Source: Verrucomicrobia bacterium LP2A (GTDB taxonomy: Bacteria; Verrucomicrobiota; Verrucomicrobiia; Methylacidiphilales; Methylacidiphilaceae). Taken from it: a DNA stretch of 64,000 nucleotides. The notes beneath the pieces were generated by a model. That model was not told the DNA's origin and did no database searches. It saw only the letters and a program-made list of their open reading frames with translations. The position numbers were made by a program, and so were the translations under genes. Positions 58,510 through 64,000 of the stretch are shown in pieces (positions within the stretch are counted from its first letter, which is position 1; each line of letters opens with the position of its first letter). Where the stretch lies: assembly GCA_000526255.1 (NCBI GenBank), contig JAFS01000002.1:124001-188000 (forward strand). The letters are read 5' to 3'.

Positions 58510-58694
58510 AGTTGAAATCGAAGGTGGTCACGAGGATAATGCTTCCGACCTCTCCTTGGCAATCTCGCTCTGTCCTATCCATTGCCTGGAGTAGGGTCTT
58601 GCCCGGGGTAGCGGGTCTTGGTAGGTTGCACGGCGCGATCGAGCACGAAAGCAACGCCGGAATGGGTGCCGCCAAGACATCAACAGAGATCAAG

Positions 58695-59834
58695 ATGAGT
58701 GAAACGGTGATGCCACAAAAGAACGCGAGCGGCCTCGAAGGAATCATGGCGGGGGAAACGGCCTTGAGCACGGTCGGCAAGGAAGGGCTCGACCTTACCT
58801 ATCGAGGCTATTCCATCCGCGACCTGGCGGCAGCCGCCTCCTTTGAGGAAGTGATCTATCTTCTGCTCTACGGGACCCTGCCGGTACGGGCTGAGCTCGA
58901 TCGCTACCGGAGCCTGCTGATTACCCTAAGAGACCTCCCTCCGCCGCTCCGGGTGATCCTGGAGCAGCTGCCTCCCACAGCGAATCCCGTAGATGTTCTG
59001 CGCACGGGCTGCTCCGCCTTGGGCACGCTCGAACCGGAGGGGCAGGACCGCGACGCCCATGCGATCGCCAACCGGCTCTGCGCCAGCTTTCCGTCGATGC
59101 TCCTCTACTGGTTTCACTTCCATCGGAACGGGAGGCGGATCGAGACGCGGGCGGAAGCGCATCCGACTGTTGCCGATCAGTTTCTCTACCTGCTCCGTGG
59201 AGAGCCCCCCTCAGCCCTCCACGCGCGGACGCTCGACGCGGCGCTCATCCTCCATGCCGAGCACGAGTTCAACGCTTCCACTTTCGCCTGTCGCGTGATC
59301 ATTTCGACCCTTTCGGATTTCTATTCTGCCGTCACCGGGGGAATCGGGGCACTGCGCGGACCCCTGCACGGAGGAGCCGACGAGGGCGCGATGAAGCTCC
59401 TCGAACGGTTTTCCTCTCCCGACGAGGCCGAGGCAGGCATCAGGAAGATGCTCGAGAAGAAGGAAAAGGTCATGGGGTTCGGCCATCGGGTCTACAAGGA
59501 TGGCGACCCCCGCGCCCCGATCATCAAAGGACTGGCAGGGCAGCTCGCCGAAGAAGCGGGCGATCGGAAGCTTTTCCCGATTGCCGAACGGATCGAAAGC
59601 CTGGTCTTTTCGGAGAAGGGACTCTATCCCAATATCGATTTTTATAGCGCCGTCGCCTACCACTTCCTCGGAATCCCGACCTTTCTCTTCACCCCGCTTT
59701 TCGTCATCTCCCGGACATCCGGATGGGCGGCTCATATTCTCGAGCAGCGAGCCCACAACCGACTGATTCGGCCGCTGGCCGTCTATACCGGCCCGGCGCC
59801 GCGGCCCTTCCCGAGCATCGACCAACGATCGTAA
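58695..59834 (+). CDS. Citrate synthase / 2-methylcitrate synthase
   Basis: The enzyme condenses acetyl-CoA or propionyl-CoA with oxaloacetate. The 379-residue type I-short synthase has GLEGIMAGETALSTVGKEG, LTYRGYSIRDLA and VDVLRTGCSALGTLEPE. The active-site residues are His in LHGGADEGA, His in MGFGHRVYKDGDPRAP, and Asp in YPNIDFYSAVAY. The sequence sits near PrpC, but whether it serves the TCA cycle or propionate use cannot be told, since no prpB or prpD lies beside it. ATG 58695 follows AGAGATCAAG. Confidence 0.92.
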   Translation: MSETVMPQKNASGLEGIMAGETALSTVGKEGLDLTYRGYSIRDLAAAASFEEVIYLLLYGTLPVRAELDRYRSLLITLRDLPPPLRVILEQLPPTANPVDVLRTGCSALGTLEPEGQDRDAHAIANRLCASFPSMLLYWFHFHRNGRRIETRAEAHPTVADQFLYLLRGEPPSALHARTLDAALILHAEHEFNASTFACRVIISTLSDFYSAVTGGIGALRGPLHGGADEGAMKLLERFSSPDEAEAGIRKMLEKKEKVMGFGHRVYKDGDPRAPIIKGLAGQLAEEAGDRKLFPIAERIESLVFSEKGLYPNIDFYSAVAYHFLGIPTFLFTPLFVISRTSGWAAHILEQRAHNRLIRPLAVYTGPAPRPFPSIDQRS

Positions 59835-59945
59835 CCGCCGTTTCGCCCGAAGAACCGTTCTTCCCGAAGATCGAAAGTGCTCTCCATCCCCGCCGTTCGA
59901 ATCCAAGAACGCCGTTTGCGCCGAACTGCCTGACGGCGGGAGAAG

Positions 59946-61970
59946 ATGCAGGTTAACCCGTACTGGCCGGCGCTCGCCGTCGATCCGCGCAAGATCGAAA
60001 CGGCATGGCGACCCCTTTTCGCCGACACGCTCTCGAGAATTTCGGACGAGTTTGACCAACGCTTCCCGAAGTCAAGAGGTTCGTGGCCGCCGGGCGAGGG
60101 TTGGCTCCGGGGCCGGCCTCCGCTTTTTCTCGCAGCACCTTCCGGGGGAGCAGGCACAACCACCTTCATCGGAACCCTGTTTCGGCGGATGGAGGGCAAG
60201 GCCCTGCCGATCTACGTCCGCCCCTTCCGCAATCCCCTTGGCGCTTGGAAAGCGCTGCTCCGGACCGTCGGGGAGGAGATGTCGCTCCCCGATCGCCCGG
60301 GCGCAATCCATCCATGGCCCGAAGAGCCGAGCCGGGTCCAGGTTTTTGCCAACGATATTCTCGGCACCCTCGCCTCCCGGCTCGTCAGCCAAGGGAGGAT
60401 CCGGGACTCCCGTCTTCGCTCGGCTGTCCGCTTCTTGCGCCGCCATCCCTCCAAGACCCTGCTCGAAGGCCTCGTTCCAGAGTGGGTTCAATGGCTCCGC
60501 CTCGACTTCGCTAGGATTGTTCCCGCCGCCGAGGAGTTGCTGTCGGAGCTCGGATCTTGGGGAGATCATCCCCAGAACTGGCTTTGGGCGATTCATGGAC
60601 TGGCCGTACGCACCGAGGATCGCGTCGTCCAAGATGCCTGTCGCCGGTGGGTTTTCGGAGAGCCGATCGACTGGGCAGGGGCGATTCGGGCCAACCTGTC
60701 GATCGCACGGAACGAGCAGGCGGCGGAGCCGCTCACGGGCGACGAAAGCCTTTGCCGAGGACGCATCGAGGATCTCCTGCGGCTAAGCGGCCTTTCCAAA
60801 CCCTTCCTGTTCGCTTTCGACAATGTGGACGCGTGGGGAACCGAATGGGCGCTCGCCTCGGCCGCAGGCCAGCTTCTCGAGGACTTGCAGGAAGCTCCCC
60901 CGGCCTTCCTCTTGCTGGGAGGCCGTCTCGGGCATTGGAACGCCACGGTCCTTTCCCACTGGTCCGAGGGACAGCGCAGCCTTCTCTCCCCCCTCCCGCC
61001 GCTCCGCGAGGTCGAGAGATCGGAAGCCGCGGAGCTCCTGGAAGAGCGGCTCGGACGATTCGGGGGAACCCGATCGAGAGTCCCTTCAGACTGGCTCGAA
61101 GCCGCCTACCGGAATCGGAGCTCGCTGCCGGTACGCCACCTCCTCCTCTCCTGCGCCATCCGCTGGAACGAGGAGCATTCTCTCGATCAGGAACCATCCT
61201 CGCTCGCCGTCCGATGGCTCCGCGACATAAGACTCCAGTGGGAGATCGCCAGCCTCAATCTCCCCTATCGCTGGATTGCGGAATGGGCGCTCCTCCCCCT
61301 GGAGCCGCCCGCGGACTTTCCCTGGCAGCGGGAAGAAACCGGCGCCTCGGGTCTCCTCTGCGCGCGAAGGACGCTGCCGGAGGCGGATCTCTTCCTTTTT
61401 CCGCAGCCGGGGGCTTCCGGAACCGACGCCCAGGCTTTTCACGCCTTCCTGGAGAAGGCGGCATCCGCAGCAAGAGAGTCCGGCCGCTCGTTCGAATCCT
61501 ACGGCTTGGTTTTCGAGCGGGAAGAGCCGATGGCTCTGGCTAATCGGAGTCTACCCAAAAGGGGGCTGCCCGACTTATCCCTCCTGCGCGTCCCGACCGA
61601 AGAGATCCTTGAGCTTGCCGCCGCCGTCTCCCTCTCGATTTCCTTCCGTCGCGAGGAGGGATGCCTGTCGGCCGAAGAAGAGACCCGCAACCGGGCGGAA
61701 GAGATTCTTTCCTCCTGGCGCGCCCGGCTTCCGGTGTCCGCTCCTCCCGCTCAAGTCGGTCCCAGACGCGAGCTTCTCTCGTTGCCGCTCATCGAAGCCG
61801 TCCGCGACGCGGTACGCGCCAAGCGAACCCTTCCTTTGAGCGGGCTGCTCGAGCGTCTGCCCAGACAGATCCGCCGCGAGCAGCTGCTCTCCGCCGCAGC
61901 CATTCTTTCCGAAGTTCACGTAAGGACAGGCCCCACGCTCGAACCCCTTTTCTGCTGGCAACCGTCCTAG
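59946..61970 (+). CDS. Orphan P-loop-like ATPase with altered Walker A, function unknown
   Basis: The 674-residue soluble protein has a nucleotide-fold front end. FLAAPSGGAGTTTF (61-74) sits where a Walker A would be, but the essential Lys is missing (GGAGTT). FLFAFDNVDAWG (287-298) is a good Walker B of the STAND/AAA type. AFLLLGGRLGHWNATVLSHW (320-339) looks like a sensor strand, and SPLPPLREVERSEAAELLEERL is the lid-like turn of Orc/Cdc6- and STAND-type ATPases. The remaining 300 residues are helical with many Leu/Arg/Glu. No effector domain or membrane segment is seen, and no known family name fits. GGGAGAAG precedes the ATG. Confidence 0.7.
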   Translation: MQVNPYWPALAVDPRKIETAWRPLFADTLSRISDEFDQRFPKSRGSWPPGEGWLRGRPPLFLAAPSGGAGTTTFIGTLFRRMEGKALPIYVRPFRNPLGAWKALLRTVGEEMSLPDRPGAIHPWPEEPSRVQVFANDILGTLASRLVSQGRIRDSRLRSAVRFLRRHPSKTLLEGLVPEWVQWLRLDFARIVPAAEELLSELGSWGDHPQNWLWAIHGLAVRTEDRVVQDACRRWVFGEPIDWAGAIRANLSIARNEQAAEPLTGDESLCRGRIEDLLRLSGLSKPFLFAFDNVDAWGTEWALASAAGQLLEDLQEAPPAFLLLGGRLGHWNATVLSHWSEGQRSLLSPLPPLREVERSEAAELLEERLGRFGGTRSRVPSDWLEAAYRNRSSLPVRHLLLSCAIRWNEEHSLDQEPSSLAVRWLRDIRLQWEIASLNLPYRWIAEWALLPLEPPADFPWQREETGASGLLCARRTLPEADLFLFPQPGASGTDAQAFHAFLEKAASAARESGRSFESYGLVFEREEPMALANRSLPKRGLPDLSLLRVPTEEILELAAAVSLSISFRREEGCLSAEEETRNRAEEILSSWRARLPVSAPPAQVGPRRELLSLPLIEAVRDAVRAKRTLPLSGLLERLPRQIRREQLLSAAAILSEVHVRTGPTLEPLFCWQPS

Positions 61971-62013
61971 CAGCGCCTCCGCTCTCCCGGCCGTCCTTCG
62001 CCCCAGCGGAGGA

Positions 62014-64000
62014 TCACGATCCTTCCTCGAAGAGAAAGTGATCCCGCCGGAGCCGATTGACCGTCTCATGGAACTCCTCCCGGGTGGGTCCTCCCAACTC
62101 CTCCATCTTCCGGTAGATGGTCACCGCCCCTCTCCAATCCTGGGCCTTTTCCTTCAGCGAAGCCGCCTGAATCCCGGCTTCGATCCTCCAGCGAATCTCG
62201 GGTGTGTTGCGCTTTCCCGCACCCTCTTTCATCGACTCCAAGCGGCCGTCCAAAACGTCCAGGTAGACCGCGAGGGCATCGTCGTCCCGTCCCTGCTTTT
62301 GCAAGGACACTCCCTGCTTGAACCCCGCCTCGTCGCGCTCCGACGGATCGGCCCCCTTTTCTTTCAGGACGGCGGCAAACACCTTTACCGCCTCCGCATA
62401 AAGCTTCGGATCCCCCGAGCTCCCCGCAAAGAGGGAGTCTCCCTTGCGAAGCAGGGCTTCGGTTCGGATCGGCCCGGACGGACCCTCCTCCAGCACGGCA
62501 TCGAAAAGAATGATCGCGTTGGCATATTCGCCCAGATCCTGATCGATCTTCCCTTGCAAGAGCCGGGCTTCCGCTTTCCACGAGGAGCTCTCGGGAATTC
62601 GGTCCAAGAGATGAAGGGACTCCACGAGGTCGTGCCGACCTATCGCAGCCTTGGCCGCCCAATAGTAGGCGGAGTCGGCCAAGGAGTTTTGGGGATAGTC
62701 CTGCGCGACCCGCTCGAAGTCCGCCTGCGCATCAGCATAATCCTGGGCATTGTAATAGAACTGGGCGGCCCCGAAGAGCGCCTTCGGCGCCACCGATCCG
62801 GCGGCCTTGTCGGCCGCGAGATCGGTCAGCCGCTGCCTTGCCTCCGCATCGCTCAGCTTCCCGCCGCGGTAGCCGGCGAAGGCTCCCCGGTAGAGGGCTT
62901 CCGGCACGAGGGGATCCGAGGGGTAGCCCCGAACCAGTCGCTCGTATTCCGCAAACGCCCTCGCATCCTCTCTGGATTCCGCATGAAGGGTGGCGAGTTG
63001 CATCAGGAATTGCGGGTAGCTCGACCGGAGACCGGACTCTCGCAACCCGTCTTCCAGAACCCGCTCCGCCTCTCTCGACCTCCCGAGATCCTGCAAGAGC
63101 GTCGCCTCGAGCAGCACAAGACGAGCGCGCAAGGGACTTTCGGGGAAATGATCGACAAAGGACTTTTTCGTCCTTTCGAACTCCTCGAGCCTCCTCTCCC
63201 GCGCCAAGGCGATCAAGCGATTGAAGAAGCTTTCCTCCGCGAAAATGCCGGCTCTCTCTGCGACATGGAACTCTTCCTCGGCGGAAGCCGCATCGCCTCG
63301 AACCAAGGCAATCTCCCCCAAGCGATAGGCGGAATAGGGAGCCAACACCCCACCCCCCTTCTCGACCAGCCGAAGGGAGCGCGCAGCGGCATCCCATGCC
63401 TCGTCCTCCTGATAGAGTCGACCGAGCGCGTAACGAATCGCCGCATCCGGCTCGGGTCCGAGCTTCCGCTGGGCGATCTCTTCCAACAGGGCCTCCGCTC
63501 CCTCCCTGTCCCCGCTTTTCGCCCGAGCCTGCGCCATCGCGAAAGCCAGCCGCGCCTCTCCTTCGCGACCCCTTCTGCTCCGCTGCATCTCGGCCAGCTT
63601 CTTTTCGGCCTCGGGAAGGCGCTGCAGTGTCGCTGCACTCTCCAAATAGCGCTCGCTGGCCCGGAGCCAAAAACTCTGCTTCTCCTCGAGCTCCAGCGCC
63701 TTTTCCAAAGCGGCCATCGCCTTGCCGCTTGTGCCCAACTTCTCGTACGCCTCGCCCAGGCCGAGGTAAGCCCGCGCAAGCAGCTCCCTCGGGGCGCGCC
63801 CCATCCGCACCACCGCCTCGTAGAGAGGAACAGCTCGAGCGGGGTCGTCCGCTCGCCGCAGCTCGGCCAACCAGAAACGGGCCTCACAGAGGGTATCGTC
63901 CATCCGATTATCCTCTCGCACCAGCTGCTCGAAGAGGGCCTCCGCCTCCTCGCGGCGACCTAGGGAGAGCGCCATCCGAGCCTGAACGAGAAGGGCGCGC
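62014..64000 (-). CDS. Large TPR-repeat protein, 5' end cut by window edge
   Basis: The frame is open to the right edge, with at least 660 residues of the C-terminal part shown. It consists of 15 or more TPR-like helix pairs, for example AYLGLGEAYEKLGTSGKAMA, ALFGAAQFYYNAQDYADAQA and DSAYYWAAKAAIGRHDLVES. The latter spacing resembles YbgF/BamD-like TPRs of envelope proteins. No catalytic domain is visible. Its 3' end lies 43 bases from the convergent ATPase gene. Confidence 0.85.
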   Translation of the reverse strand, partial: RALLVQARMALSLGRREEAEALFEQLVREDNRMDDTLCEARFWLAELRRADDPARAVPLYEAVVRMGRAPRELLARAYLGLGEAYEKLGTSGKAMAALEKALELEEKQSFWLRASERYLESAATLQRLPEAEKKLAEMQRSRRGREGEARLAFAMAQARAKSGDREGAEALLEEIAQRKLGPEPDAAIRYALGRLYQEDEAWDAAARSLRLVEKGGGVLAPYSAYRLGEIALVRGDAASAEEEFHVAERAGIFAEESFFNRLIALARERRLEEFERTKKSFVDHFPESPLRARLVLLEATLLQDLGRSREAERVLEDGLRESGLRSSYPQFLMQLATLHAESREDARAFAEYERLVRGYPSDPLVPEALYRGAFAGYRGGKLSDAEARQRLTDLAADKAAGSVAPKALFGAAQFYYNAQDYADAQADFERVAQDYPQNSLADSAYYWAAKAAIGRHDLVESLHLLDRIPESSSWKAEARLLQGKIDQDLGEYANAIILFDAVLEEGPSGPIRTEALLRKGDSLFAGSSGDPKLYAEAVKVFAAVLKEKGADPSERDEAGFKQGVSLQKQGRDDDALAVYLDVLDGRLESMKEGAGKRNTPEIRWRIEAGIQAASLKEKAQDWRGAVTIYRKMEELGGPTREEFHETVNRLRRDHFLFEEGS

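Noticed and set aside
59849-59863. GAAGAA-CCG-TTCTTC inverted repeat after the citrate synthase gene
   Set aside because: A six-base stem with no T-run. It could be an operator or chance, and nothing ties it to a function.
62038-63963. 641-codon plus-strand frame opposite the TPR gene
   Set aside because: The TPR pattern on the minus strand is clear and the antisense frame has none.

Overview
This is a gene-dense, high-GC bacterial chromosome segment. I count about 62 protein genes and two tRNAs. No gap without a gene exceeds 300 bases, and I see no insertion sequence, prophage, integrase, CRISPR array or rRNA. The content is mostly housekeeping: aromatic amino-acid, CoA, folate, thiamine, purine and fatty-acid synthesis, the cell-shape operon, translation, DNA repair and envelope proteolysis. 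The organism is Gram-negative: it has an Slp-like outer-membrane lipoprotein, an outer-membrane barrel, phosphoheptose isomerase, two HtrA proteases and a Prc protease. High GC with this mix fits an acidophilic Verrucomicrobiota such as Methylacidimicrobium, but that is an inference; no rRNA or marker gene in the window proves it.

Layout. 1-1854 (minus): mutY and a DAHP synthase cut by the window edge. 1877-11560 (plus): rnhC, htrA, an inactive rhomboid, a ROK kinase, dinB, slp, ligA, a LysM protein and yajQ. 11610-14492 (minus): htrA, a fabZ-like gene and coaX. 14684-19140 (plus): a 35-residue basic protein coupled to a YacP/Rae1-like nuclease, trpS, a degenerate P-protein, and a coiled-coil membrane protein whose 5' end carries a 302/303-bp tandem duplication with a frameshift. 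19228-20040 (minus): aroD. 20135-31770 (plus): mreB, mreC, a possible small gene, mreD, mrdA, rodA, rng, serS, prc, infA. 31791-36022 (plus): an MBL hydrolase, tRNA-Asp, a metal-site-less MBL homologue, purD, htpX. 36047-41194: qor (minus), a molybdate-binding Mop protein (plus), then thiE, accC, tsf and rpsB (minus).

41484-46609: a secreted protein, a DEDD exonuclease and a Fur-family regulator (plus), an NtrC-type regulator (minus), then an exported thioredoxin-fold protein and two paralogous small periplasmic helical proteins (plus). 46676-48936 (minus): a lone cytochrome c oxidase subunit I and a small membrane protein. 49200-53100: two back-to-back glycan units, with three glycosyltransferases and a polysaccharide deacetylase. 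53090-64000: a FIST sensor, an outer-membrane barrel, panB and folK (minus), gmhA (plus), tRNA-Phe and a Tat-exported deacetylase (minus), a citrate/2-methylcitrate synthase and an orphan ATPase (plus), and a TPR protein running off the right edge (minus).

Themes. Many neighbours overlap by ATGA or GTGA (mutY-aroF, pheA-like-coiled-coil, serS-prc, MBL-purD, deacetylase-glycosyltransferase, accC-thiE), so translational coupling is common. Several exported or membrane proteins (htpX, the thioredoxin-fold protein, slp, the 41484 protein) have a promoter-like -10 box only 7-14 bases before the start codon and no Shine-Dalgarno, which suggests leaderless mRNAs. The window also holds several enzyme-fold proteins that have lost catalytic residues: the rhomboid, the MBL protein, the P-protein and a P-loop ATPase without its lysine. 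The points most worth following are the frameshifted tandem duplication at 17404-18008, the orphan ATPase at 59946, the degenerate P-protein and the leaderless set. I do not see a clear new multi-gene defence or mobile system.
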